DNA from: Streptomyces sp. MMG1533
GTDB taxonomy: Bacteria; Actinomycetota; Actinomycetes; Streptomycetales; Streptomycetaceae
Assembly: GCF_001279775.1 (NCBI RefSeq)
Contig: NZ_LGDG01000244.1
Location: 1-64,000 of the forward strand
Reading direction: 5' to 3'
DNA: 64,000 bases
How positions within the stretch are numbered: position 1 is the first letter of the stretch; every line of letters begins with the position of its first letter. The notes under the pieces were generated by a model. It ran no database searches, was not told the DNA's origin, and worked only from the letters and a program-made list of their open reading frames with translations. Below are positions 9,062-16,518 of the stretch, piece by piece. The translations under genes and the position numbers were made by a program.

Positions 9062-9316
9062 CGTGATCTCGGGGCAAGCAAACACGGCCAGGCCCAGGCC
9101 GCGGAGATCGCCCGCCTCCGCCGCCAACTGCGAGACAGCCGACACGAGCAACAACGACTCCAGGACGAAGTCGACGCCGGCGCCACGGTGATCGCGGCCC
9201 TGATCGCCGAGAACACGGCCCTCCGCGAGCAACTCGTGAAAGGTCAGCCGTGCTGGTCCCGCTCGATCGCGGGCACGCAGTGCGAGAATGACCACCGGCA
9301 TCATGCCCACGACTGA
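9062..9316 (+). pseudogene. Coiled-coil fragment, possibly from a DUF6262/transposition helper
   Basis: An open frame without a clear start reads AAEIARLRRQLRD, then VIAALIAENTALREQL, and stops at 9316. The heptad pattern suggests a coiled coil. The layout (RLRRQL, later EN.ALR.QL) is like the C-termini of DUF6262 or TnpC-type proteins that accompany tyrosine-recombinase transposons. This is a weak call; it could be chance. Confidence 0.3.
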
Positions 9317-9337
9317 CGCTCGGGCAAGAGCAAAGCG

Positions 9338-10030
9338 TCACGCCTGCGGCCGGGTGAGTTTGACGGCCACAGCGTCGAGGACCCAGTCCAGGCCGGTCGC
9401 GAAGGATGCCTCGGCGTCCACGTCCGTGCCTTCGTACACCGCCTTGGCCAGGGCCGGGAAGCGGCCGGTGGCCAGTATTCTCGTCACATGCGGGCCGTGG
9501 GCGCGCTGCCAGTCGTGCTTGGACAGGCCCGTGGCGTGCTCGGCCCGCAGGTTCGCGATCTCGCGCCTGATCGCGCCAATGAAGTAGGCGCTGACAGTCT
9601 CCACGGCGCGCATGACAGTGTCGACGTCGGCGAGGCCGTCGAAGGCGGCCAGCGTGGCCTCGGTCACGGCGAGGCCGTTCGGACCCAGGGTCGGGCGACC
9701 GCCGAGCAGGTCGGCCAGCCATTCGTGACGGAGAGCGGCCTGTCTGGTGCGATGGGCGAGGATGCGCAGCGCCTCCCGCCAGTCACCGAGGTGTTCCTCG
9801 GGGAGGATCTCGGCCTGGACCTCGTCCACCATGAGGTCGAACAGCTCCTCCTTGGTGGAGATGTATCTGTACAGCCGCATCGGGCCGGCGTCCAGGCGGG
9901 CCGCGACCTTGCGCACCGACACCGCCTCCAGTCCGCCCTCGTCGGCCAGTGCGATGGCGGCGGCGACAATCCGCTCCCGGTCGAGCGGCGCGGGGCGAGT
10001 CGGCGGTTCCGGCCGGTCCCAGACAGTCAT
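9338..10030 (-). CDS. TetR-family repressor (tetracycline-repressor-like C-domain)
   Basis: A 230-residue repressor. The N-terminal helix-turn-helix spans ERIVAAAIALADEGGLEA to KVAARLDAGPMRLYRYI; the C-terminal half has the features of the TetR_C_1 ligand domain. Start chosen at ATG 10030 (MTVWDRPEPP). It is divergent from the flavin monooxygenase at 10084 with only 53 nt between start codons, and a 12-7-12 inverted repeat (10050-10080) fills that gap, so it very likely represses both genes and is released by the enzyme's substrate or a related compound. Confidence 0.88.
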   Translation of the reverse strand: MTVWDRPEPPTRPAPLDRERIVAAAIALADEGGLEAVSVRKVAARLDAGPMRLYRYISTKEELFDLMVDEVQAEILPEEHLGDWREALRILAHRTRQAALRHEWLADLLGGRPTLGPNGLAVTEATLAAFDGLADVDTVMRAVETVSAYFIGAIRREIANLRAEHATGLSKHDWQRAHGPHVTRILATGRFPALAKAVYEGTDVDAEASFATGLDWVLDAVAVKLTRPQA

Positions 10031-10049
10031 GCTCACACCGTACCGTTGC

Positions 10050-10080
10050 GATGCACCGTATAGGAGCAATACAGTGTATC
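10050..10080. promoter_or_regulatory. Probable TetR operator
   Basis: GATGCACCGTAT (10050-10061) and ATACAGTGTATC (10069-10080) form an inverted repeat with 10 of 12 paired positions around a 7-nt spacer. It lies exactly between the divergent TetR gene and flavin monooxygenase gene and would cover both promoters. Confidence 0.75.
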
Positions 10081-10083
10081 GAC

Positions 10084-11208
10084 ATGAGACACCGCATCGC
10101 AGTGGTCGGGAGCGGTCCTGCCGGCCTTACCTTCGCCCGCGTCCTGCACCGCCATGACCACCCCGTCACCGTCCTCGAACGCGATCCTTCCCCCGACGCC
10201 CGCCCCCCGGGCGGCACGCTGGACCTGCACGAAGGGCTGGGTCAGCTCGCGCTGGACAAGGCGGGGCTGCGGCCGGAGTTCCAGGCGCTGTCTCGTCCCG
10301 AGGGGCAGGCCATGCGCATCCTGGACACGGACGGGACCGTCCTGCGCGACTGGCGACCCCGTCCGGATGACCGGGCCAATCCCGAGATCGACCGCGGGCA
10401 ACTCCGTGACCTGCTGCTCGGCCCTCTCGACGTCCAGTGGGGTCGGGGCGTGACGCAGGTGGTGCCGGGGCCCCGGGATGGCGTACTGGTCCATTTCGCG
10501 GACGGGCGACAGGAGACGTTCGACCTCGTGGTCGGCGCGGACGGCGCCTGGTCCCGGGTCCGCCCTGCAGTCTCGCCGGTGGCGCCGCACTACACCGGCG
10601 TCACCCTGGTCGAGACCTCCCTGGACGACGTTGACACCCGCCACCCTGACCTCGCCCGGTTGATCGGCGACGGTTCCGTGGCTGTGTACGGCGTGAACCG
10701 AAGCCTCGTCGCCCAGCGCAACAGCGGCGGCCACGTCAAGGTGTACACCAAATTCCGCGCGCCGCTGGACTGGCACACGAACCTGGACCTGGACGACGTC
10801 GAGGCCGCGCGATCGAGCCTGCTGGCTCTGTTCGGCGGCTGGGCCGCTCCCGTCCTCGACCTCCTCCGCCACGGCACCGCTTTCGTCCGCCGCCCCCTCT
10901 ACGTCCTGCCCGAGTCCCACACCTGGACCCACGTCCCCGGGGTGACGCTACTGGGCGACGCCGCCCACCTGATGCCCCCGCTTGGGGCGGGCGCGAACCT
11001 CGCGATGCTGGAAGGCGCCGAACTCGCCGAGTCCATCGCCGCCGCCCCCGGTCCTGGAGATCTGGACGAGGCCATCCGCGCCTTCGAGGAACAGATGTGG
11101 GCACGGGCCAGCAGGTGGGCGAAGATCACGACGGCCGGTCTGGAACGCCTTGTGAGCCCAGACCCCGCCGAAGCCCTCGCCCTCTTCGACCAAGTCCAGC
11201 CATCCTGA
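10084..11208 (+). CDS. TetX-like FAD-dependent monooxygenase
   Basis: A 374-residue class A flavoprotein monooxygenase of the cytoplasm. Visible: the FAD Rossmann motif GSGPAGL, GGTLDLHEGLGQLALDKAGL, the NPEIDRGQLRDLLL stretch, the DG motif DLVVGADGAWS, and GDAAHLMPP near the end. The order and wording of these blocks follow TetX, the tetracycline-degrading monooxygenase, more than phenol-type hydroxylases. The usual GQGVN after GDAAHLMPP is GAGANL here, so substrate range may differ. Divergent TetR partner and shared operator suggest substrate induction. It may inactivate tetracyclines or other aromatic polyketides; the sequence alone cannot decide. Confidence 0.85.
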   Translation: MRHRIAVVGSGPAGLTFARVLHRHDHPVTVLERDPSPDARPPGGTLDLHEGLGQLALDKAGLRPEFQALSRPEGQAMRILDTDGTVLRDWRPRPDDRANPEIDRGQLRDLLLGPLDVQWGRGVTQVVPGPRDGVLVHFADGRQETFDLVVGADGAWSRVRPAVSPVAPHYTGVTLVETSLDDVDTRHPDLARLIGDGSVAVYGVNRSLVAQRNSGGHVKVYTKFRAPLDWHTNLDLDDVEAARSSLLALFGGWAAPVLDLLRHGTAFVRRPLYVLPESHTWTHVPGVTLLGDAAHLMPPLGAGANLAMLEGAELAESIAAAPGPGDLDEAIRAFEEQMWARASRWAKITTAGLERLVSPDPAEALALFDQVQPS

Positions 11209-11294
11209 CTGCCAAGCGCGAGAGCACAGCACCAACAGCTCGCCATGGCTTCACGGGACGGTACGGCACCGCCGCAGTCCCTTCCGGCAAGACC

Positions 11295-11483
11295 ACCGCT
11301 GGACCGTCTCATGAGACACGTCAAAGTCTGGAGAAGGATGGGTGGCGGACCCTGGTCTCGGTGGACGCCGGGCAGGTGGTGCTGCGCTCACGGCAGGGCA
11401 CGGGCCTGGTCGCGTCGTTCCCGGAGATCGAGGCCGGGAGCGGCCGGTTGCCGGATGCGACGGCGTTGGACGGAGTCATGTGA
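11295..11483 (+). pseudogene. ATP-dependent DNA ligase fragment
   Basis: A short frame reads EKDGWRTLVSVDAGQVVL, then RQGTGLVASFPEI and LPDATALDG before a stop at 11483. This matches the part of LigD-type ATP ligases around the catalytic KxDGxR motif and the following strand. Only about 60 residues remain and the KxDG motif is damaged (EKDG), so it cannot ligate. It may be the remains of a Ku-partner ligase for the gene at 8010-8936. Confidence 0.6.
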
Positions 11484-11578
11484 CCTGTGGGGGTGTCTCA
11501 GCCCCAAGGTGTCTCAGGCGGCGCAGCTCCCATAAACGAGACGTGACGGACGTCGCGGCCACGTGCCGCAGCAGCCGC

Positions 11579-11917
11579 TCAGAGGTGGCCGTCCAGGAAC
11601 GTCCGTACCTCAGCGATGGTCATAAGCCCCGTGCCGTGCGCCACCGCCTCTCCCTCCTTCAGCAGGACGTAGGACGGGGCTCCCGTGATCCCGTATCGCT
11701 CGGTTGCGGCCGGACAACGCGTGATGTCGGTGCGGACGGCCGTCAGGCGGCCCGTGTAGTCGTCGGCGATGCCACCCACGACGAGGTCCATCACCCGGCA
11801 GGGCTCGATTGCCTTGGGCCATGTCCCGGTGAAGTAGGCGAGGACCGGAACTCGGCTCATCCCGAGGATGAAATTGAACTCCGCGTCCTCACGGGGTCGG
11901 TGAACCCGCTTCGTCAT
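11579..11917 (-). CDS. Thioredoxin-fold protein lacking the CxxC pair
   Basis: A 112-residue protein with a thioredoxin-like layout: VPVLAYFTGTWPKAIEPC, a helix, then RLTAVRTDITRCPAATERYGITGAPSYVLLK with the cis-Pro (GAPSY) and end helix. At the active-site position it has WPKAIEPC, so only the second cysteine of CxxC remains, and a normal dithiol reaction is not expected. A role in binding or a monothiol reaction is possible. Start ATG 11917 (MTKRVHRPRE). It has no clear partner. Confidence 0.7.
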   Translation of the reverse strand: MTKRVHRPREDAEFNFILGMSRVPVLAYFTGTWPKAIEPCRVMDLVVGGIADDYTGRLTAVRTDITRCPAATERYGITGAPSYVLLKEGEAVAHGTGLMTIAEVRTFLDGHL

Positions 11918-12109
11918 GGAAGCTCCTGACCTCACGTTCCGTCATTCCATCCCCATCATCCCTCGCGCGGTGTGCCAGGCCGGCCCGGTCGGTCGTCCGG
12001 TTGACCTGTCGGAAGGGAGGCACGGGGCCGTCGCAGAACCACGGTGGTCCCCGGCGCGAGCGGCCCGGCCCTCGCCTCTGGTGATCCGGCCTGGACGCCC
12101 CGCGGTCAC

Positions 12110-12330
12110 CCAGTTGCAGCCCGCCGCGCGCCCGTGGGTCAGCTCCTTTCAGGACAGCGCCCTCCACGACGACATGAAAGCCGTTTTCCAGGGCATAGTT
12201 GCCCAGATCACCGACTCGATGCTCGATGGGCGCGTCGACGAGCGGGCCGGTGCGCATCGTCCACCGGATCCAGTCGAGCCGTATCCGCCACCGCGCTTCT
12301 CGGAGGCAGCGCCCCGACGGGCTTCCCGAG
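12110..12330 (-). pseudogene. AAA/kinase-like fragment
   Basis: Minus-strand residues VGDLGNYALENGFHVVVEG match the middle of small P-loop kinases (AAA_33 type) that read DL..YAL.HGFHVVLEG. The Walker A part upstream and the C-terminal part are absent. The remaining DNA to 12476 shows nothing recognisable. Confidence 0.4.
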
Positions 12331-12476
12331 CCCTTGTCTGGTCTTCACATCAACCCGCGGTCTCAGCCGGCTCATACCGCTCTTCGCCGGGCCGCATGAG
12401 CCAGCTGATGGCACCGAGGACGAGGCACGATTCCTGGACCGCTCGCGGACGCGGTCGTGGTTGGTCGAAGTACGCG

Positions 12477-13616
12477 TCAGCTGACCCGAAGACCGACCGC
12501 CAGCGTCAGTTCAAGGACCCGGTGCGGCGATGCGAGATCCGGAAACAGCTCCCGCAGCTGCCCCATCCGGTACCGGACTGTCTGGGGATGGACGAACAAC
12601 GCCGCCGCCACCTCGTCCCGCCTGCCCTGGTGCAGCAGCCACTCCCGCAACGTCTCCTCCAGCCGCCGTGCGGTCGCGACAGGCAAGGTCCGCAACGGTG
12701 CGAGGGCTCGGGCACGCAGGTCTGCGAACGCGTCCGCGTCGGCGCTCAGCACCAGCTCGGGCAGGTGGTCCTCGGTGTCGCGAATATCAGAGGAGAGCAA
12801 GCGCGCGCGTACGGCTCGTGCGTACGAGGCGGACGCACGAGTCCATGGCCGGGCCGGGCCGACCACAGCGGTGCGGTCGGTCAGCTGCCGCAAGAGATGT
12901 GATCGGTCGGCATCGGGGACGAGCAGCACACCGGTGGCGTCCGGCAGATCGTCGAGGACGAGGGTGCTCGGGTCGAGTGCGCGGTAGGCAGGCCGGGCCT
13001 GGGCGGCGGGCAGCAGGACCGCGGTCAGCGAAACCGGAGGCTGCCACCCGGCCCGTTGAACAGAGGCCAGCAGCACGTCCGGGCTCGCACCGGCGAGGAG
13101 GTCGCGGGCCAGGTGTTCCAGGTGGCGCTCGTGGTCCCTGCCCCGGGCGGCCAGTTCGTCGGCGTGGCCCGCGGCGCTCGCGGCGGAGAGCTCGTCGATG
13201 TAGGCGAAGGTCAGCTCGGCGAACTTGGCGACCTCGGCGGCGGGCAGACCTGCGGGTACGGCACCCGCTGCCAGGCATCGCCAGGCCACGCGGGCGCCGA
13301 CGCGGTAGGCGCTGAGCAGGGCGTCCATCGAACGGCCGTCGCGCACCTCGCCGCGGCCCAGCTCGTAGGCTGCGTCACCGGCGTCGCCGCCTGTGGCGTT
13401 CCCGCTCGCGAGGTCCAGGTAGTGCCCCAGGGCGGTGCGGACGGCTCGGCGGATGGTGGCGCCCATGTGGCCCGAAAGGGCGTTGGCGTAGGGAGGGACC
13501 TCGTCGATGATCGCCTGGACGACCTCGTCGGCGGTGGTCTTCAGCGCGGCCCGCAGTGCGGTGACCGTCGTCTCGTCCAGGGCCAGTTCGCTGGCCCTCT
13601 GGATTGCATGGCTCAT
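12477..13616 (-). CDS. PucR-type helix-turn-helix regulator
   Basis: A 379-residue transcription regulator. The N-terminal half is a helical sensor-like region (DEVVQAIIDEVPPYA, GRGEVRDGRSMDALLSAYRVGAR); the C-terminus has the PucR-type HTH (TLREWLLHQGRRDEVAAAL, HPQTVRYRMGQLREL). Start ATG 13616 has AGGGAAC about 8 nt upstream, better than 13637. It is divergent from the ferredoxin reductase/desaturase operon (13704 onward). Two inverted repeats lie in the 87-nt gap, so it probably controls that operon and itself. Confidence 0.85.
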   Translation of the reverse strand: MSHAIQRASELALDETTVTALRAALKTTADEVVQAIIDEVPPYANALSGHMGATIRRAVRTALGHYLDLASGNATGGDAGDAAYELGRGEVRDGRSMDALLSAYRVGARVAWRCLAAGAVPAGLPAAEVAKFAELTFAYIDELSAASAAGHADELAARGRDHERHLEHLARDLLAGASPDVLLASVQRAGWQPPVSLTAVLLPAAQARPAYRALDPSTLVLDDLPDATGVLLVPDADRSHLLRQLTDRTAVVGPARPWTRASASYARAVRARLLSSDIRDTEDHLPELVLSADADAFADLRARALAPLRTLPVATARRLEETLREWLLHQGRRDEVAAALFVHPQTVRYRMGQLRELFPDLASPHRVLELTLAVGLRVS

Positions 13617-13620
13617 GTCT

Positions 13621-13672
13621 TTGTTCCCTGCGAACAATTCAGCCGACCAGATTTACGTCCTGCGGTCAGGAC
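13621..13672. promoter_or_regulatory. Two inverted repeats in divergent promoter
   Basis: TTGTTC-cctgc-GAACAA (13621-13637) is a perfect 6-bp inverted repeat directly upstream of the PucR-type gene. GTCCTG-cggt-CAGGAC (13657-13672) is a second perfect 6-bp repeat, flanked by TTTACG on both sides, upstream of the reductase gene. Both are candidate binding sites for the adjacent regulator. Confidence 0.5.
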
Positions 13673-13703
13673 TTTACGCCTTGAGGCGCAGCAAGCTGGA
13701 GTC

Positions 13704-14759
13704 ATGACGAGTACAGCCCTCCGCAGCAGGGCGTGGAAACTTCTGGAGATGGTCACGACGCCGCTGCTGCCGTCGGACTACCTCGACCTGGTCAGCCCGC
13801 TGCGTGCGGGCGCTGACCTGCGTGGGCGCATCGAGGCCGTGCACCCCGAGACGGGTGACGCCGCGACCATCGTGATCAGGCCGGGACGGGGCTGGCGCGG
13901 CCACACAGCCGGTCAGTACGTGCGGATCGGGGTCGACGTCGACGGGGTGCGCCTGTGGCGTGCCTACTCCCTCACCTCGCCGACGAACCGCCAGGACGGC
14001 CGCGTCACGATCACCGTGAAGGCGATCCCGGACGGCAGGGTCAGCAACCACCTGGTCCGCAGGGCGAAACCGGGCACGCTGATCCAGCTCGACCAGGCGA
14101 CCGGTGACTTCGTGCTGCCGCAGGCCAAGCCCGCCAAGGTGCTCTACCTGACGGCCGGCAGCGGCATCACGCCCGTGATGGGCATGCTGCGCGACACCGA
14201 GTTCGACGACGTCGTCATGGTCCACTGCGCGCCACAGCCGCAAGACGTGATCTTCCGCAACGAACTGCACGACCTGGTCGCGGACAAGAAGCTGCGGCTC
14301 ACCGAGGTGCACACCGACACAGACGGCATGCTCGACATCGCCCGTCTCGACGAACTCGTGCCCGACTGGGCCGAGCGCGAGACCTGGGCTTGCGGGCCCG
14401 CGGGCCTGCTCGACGCCTCCGAAAAGCACTGGAGCGAGCACGGCGTCCAAGAGCGCCTGCACACCGAACGCTTCCGCCCCAGCATCGTCGTCGCCGGCGA
14501 CGGCGGCGAGGTCACGTTCAGCGACACCGGCAAGACCGTCGACGCTGACGGCTCCACACCGTTGCTGGACATCGGCGAGGAAGCCGGCGTGCTCATGCCC
14601 TCCGGGTGCCGCATGGGCATCTGCTTCGGCTGCGTCACGCCGCTCAAGGCGGGCGCCGTCCGCGACCTGCGCACCGGCGAGATCACCGAGGCCGAGCCGG
14701 GCGTCCTCATCCAGACCTGCGTGTCCGCCGCGGCGGGCCCCTGCGACATCGAACGGTAG
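13704..14759 (+). CDS. Ferredoxin reductase (FAD/NAD/2Fe-2S) for desaturase
   Basis: A 351-residue flavoprotein electron-transfer enzyme. It has an FAD-binding barrel (RAYSLTSPTNRQDGRVT), an NAD(P)-binding domain (YLTAGSGITPVMGML, TWACGPAGLLDA) and a C-terminal plant-type 2Fe-2S ferredoxin domain with SGCRMGICFGC and a later TC cysteine. It passes electrons from NAD(P)H to the desaturase encoded 7 nt downstream. Start ATG 13704. The order reductase then desaturase, with an upstream divergent PucR regulator, is a known actinobacterial arrangement for making unsaturated fatty acids. Confidence 0.92.
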   Translation: MTSTALRSRAWKLLEMVTTPLLPSDYLDLVSPLRAGADLRGRIEAVHPETGDAATIVIRPGRGWRGHTAGQYVRIGVDVDGVRLWRAYSLTSPTNRQDGRVTITVKAIPDGRVSNHLVRRAKPGTLIQLDQATGDFVLPQAKPAKVLYLTAGSGITPVMGMLRDTEFDDVVMVHCAPQPQDVIFRNELHDLVADKKLRLTEVHTDTDGMLDIARLDELVPDWAERETWACGPAGLLDASEKHWSEHGVQERLHTERFRPSIVVAGDGGEVTFSDTGKTVDADGSTPLLDIGEEAGVLMPSGCRMGICFGCVTPLKAGAVRDLRTGEITEAEPGVLIQTCVSAAAGPCDIER

Positions 14760-14766
14760 GAGCACC

Positions 14767-15885
14767 TTGACCGCCATCGACCCCACCGCCCACCTGACCG
14801 CGGAGCAGATCGAGGAGCTTGGCCGCGAGCTGGACGCCATCCGCGACGAGGTGATCGCCGGCCGCGGCGAGAAAGACGCCGCCTACATCCGCAAGGTCAT
14901 CTCGGCACAGCGCAAGCTCGAGCTGGTCAGCAGGGGCGTGCTGCTGTTCTCGATCTTCCCGCCCGCGTGGCTGATCGGCACCGCCGGGCTGTCCGTGGCG
15001 AAGATCATGGACAACATGGAGATCGGCCACAACATCCTGCACGGCCAGTGGGACTGGATGCGGGACCCGAAGATCCACTCCACCACCTGGGAGTGGGATC
15101 ACGTCTCGCCGGCCGACCAGTGGAAGCACTCGCACAACGAGCTGCACCACACGTACACCAACGTGATCGGCAAGGACAACGACCTCGGCTACGGCATCAT
15201 GCGCGTCGACGAGGACCAGAAGTGGCACCCGTTCCACCTCGGCCAGCCGTTGTGGAACTTCATCAACGCCTGCTTCTTCGAGTACGGCATCGCCGCCTAC
15301 GACCTGGAGCTCGGCAAGAACCTGCACAAGCGCCGCCGCAACAACCCGGAGTTCCGCGCGCGGGCCAAGGCCGTGGGCCGCAAGATCCGCAAGCAGGTGC
15401 TCAAGGACTACGTGATCCACCCGCTGCTGTCGGGTCCGTCGTTCCTCCCCACGCTCGCCGCCACGTTCACCGCGAACCTGGTCCGCAACATCTGGTCCCA
15501 CTCGGTGATCATGTGCGGGCACTTCCCCGAGGGCGTACAGGTCTTCGAGCGCCGCTCGATCAAGGGCGAGACGCGCGGCCAGTGGTACCTGCGCCAGATG
15601 ATGGGCTCGGCGAACATCAGCGGCAGCAGGGCCATGCACTTCATGACCGGCAACCTCTCGCACCAGATCGAGCACCACCTGTTCCCGGACCTGCCGAGCA
15701 ACCGGTACGCCGAGGTCGCGGTGAAGGTGCGCGCGCTGTTCGAAAAGTACGAGCTGGAGTACGTCACCGGGCCGCTGCCCAAGCAGGTGTTCTCCGCGTG
15801 GCACAAGGTCTTCCGGCTCTCGCTGCCGAACAAGAAGCCCAAGGCCAAAACGCCGGACCGCGAGCAGGAACTCGTCGCCGCCTGA
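14767..15885 (+). CDS. Membrane fatty-acid (acyl-CoA/lipid) desaturase
   Basis: A 372-residue integral-membrane di-iron desaturase. The histidine boxes are HNILHG, HSHNELHH and HQIEHH; hydrophobic segments lie near VLLFSIFPPAWLIGTAG and before the last box. It introduces a double bond into membrane acyl chains, drawing electrons from the reductase just upstream. TTG start at 14767, preceded by TAGGAGC that overlaps the upstream stop; the pair is translationally coupled. A strong hairpin follows at 15913-15940. Confidence 0.92.
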   Translation: MTAIDPTAHLTAEQIEELGRELDAIRDEVIAGRGEKDAAYIRKVISAQRKLELVSRGVLLFSIFPPAWLIGTAGLSVAKIMDNMEIGHNILHGQWDWMRDPKIHSTTWEWDHVSPADQWKHSHNELHHTYTNVIGKDNDLGYGIMRVDEDQKWHPFHLGQPLWNFINACFFEYGIAAYDLELGKNLHKRRRNNPEFRARAKAVGRKIRKQVLKDYVIHPLLSGPSFLPTLAATFTANLVRNIWSHSVIMCGHFPEGVQVFERRSIKGETRGQWYLRQMMGSANISGSRAMHFMTGNLSHQIEHHLFPDLPSNRYAEVAVKVRALFEKYELEYVTGPLPKQVFSAWHKVFRLSLPNKKPKAKTPDREQELVAA

Positions 15886-15912
15886 TTCCCGGCATCGGTT
15901 CAGATCTCCCGG

Positions 15913-15940
15913 CCGAACCCGGCGGCACCGCCGGGTTCGG
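15913..15940 (+). terminator. Hairpin terminator after desaturase operon
   Basis: CCGAACCCGGCGG (15913-15925) pairs perfectly with CCGCCGGGTTCGG (15928-15940) around a CA loop, and outer GATCTC/GAGATC bases extend the stem. It lies 28 nt after the desaturase stop. Confidence 0.75.
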
Positions 15941-16083
15941 TGAGATCCGTCGCGGACGGCGGGCGACCGCGGCATCAGAGCGTACGACACGGGTGACTAC
16001 TCCGTGCTCCCCGTGTACGGGGTGTCGGTAAGACTCGTGCAGCCAGGTACACGCGATTGAGTTCGCCCAGTTCAGCGGTGGCC

Positions 16084-16220
16084 CTACTGATCGGTGGGGA
16101 GATGGCTGACGGCGTCTTCGAGGTCGGCGTGGGTAGGCAGGGTGTACCGGCGGGTGGTGTCGAGGCAGGTGTGGCCGAGCAGTTCGGCGACGACGGCGAT
16201 GTCGACGCCCGCGGGATGCG
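16084..16220 (-). pseudogene. Tyrosine integrase C-terminal tail
   Basis: Minus-strand residues AGVDIAVVAELLGHTCLD, TTRRYTLPTHADLEDAV end in a normal stop at 16084. This is the last catalytic block of a phage-type integrase (LGH..., RRYT with the tyrosine). Everything before it is replaced by the BNR-protein remnant at about 16220. Confidence 0.75.
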
Positions 16221-16221
16221 C

Positions 16222-16492
16222 GCTACTGCATCGACCCCACCGGCGGGCTCCACCGCAGCACTGACGGCGGGACCACGTGGAAGAAGTCGGCCGCGGTGCC
16301 GGGTGGCCGCAGGCCCTGTCGGCTGTCGGCTGTCGGCTGTCGGCTGTCGGCTGTCGGCTGTCGGCTGTCGGCTGTCGGCTGTCGGCACGGAGCATGTCCT
16401 GGCCGGCCACGCAGACCGGGGTGTACGAGCCGAAGGACGGCGGAACCACCTTCACCAAGCGCCTCGACGTGAAGTCCAGCGGCGGCCACTGA
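16222..16492 (+). pseudogene. BNR-repeat (sialidase/glycosyl-hydrolase-like) protein C-terminus, broken by a heptamer expansion
   Basis: The frame reads YCIDPTGGLHRSTDGGTTW, then PQALSAV, then a run of ten 7-bp repeats, then TEHVLAGH and finally TGVYEPKDGGTTFTKRLDV up to a stop at 16492. Two Asp-box-like BNR motifs (STDGGTTW, PKDGGTTF) identify the end of an F510_1955-type BNR protein. The frame changes before and after the repeat. In the family a single LTAVD.xHVLAAT stretch links the two BNR motifs; here it is inflated by 70 bp. N-terminus missing. Confidence 0.65.
16316..16385. repeat. Tandem repeat (CTGTCGG)x10
   Basis: Ten perfect copies of the 7-bp unit CTGTCGG run from 16316 to 16385, followed by CACGG. 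They expand the codons L-S-A-V of the BNR remnant; one or two copies would restore the expected protein spacing. Seven is not a multiple of three, so each change in copy number changes the reading frame. Confidence 0.97.
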
Positions 16493-16518
16493 GCCGACAC
16501 CCGCCTGCGTCGCGGCCT

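Noticed and set aside
11916..12902. A 328-codon plus-strand frame
   Set aside because: Low-complexity composition and overlap with the regulator and thioredoxin-like genes on the other strand; no family signal.
13056..13703. Longer N-terminus for the ferredoxin reductase from the in-frame upstream extension
   Set aside because: The extension is antisense to the PucR-type regulator and lacks reductase-like sequence; ATG 13704 fits the family start.
16316..16385. CRISPR-like array
   Set aside because: The units are perfect 7-mers in direct contact, with no spacers; it is a simple tandem repeat.
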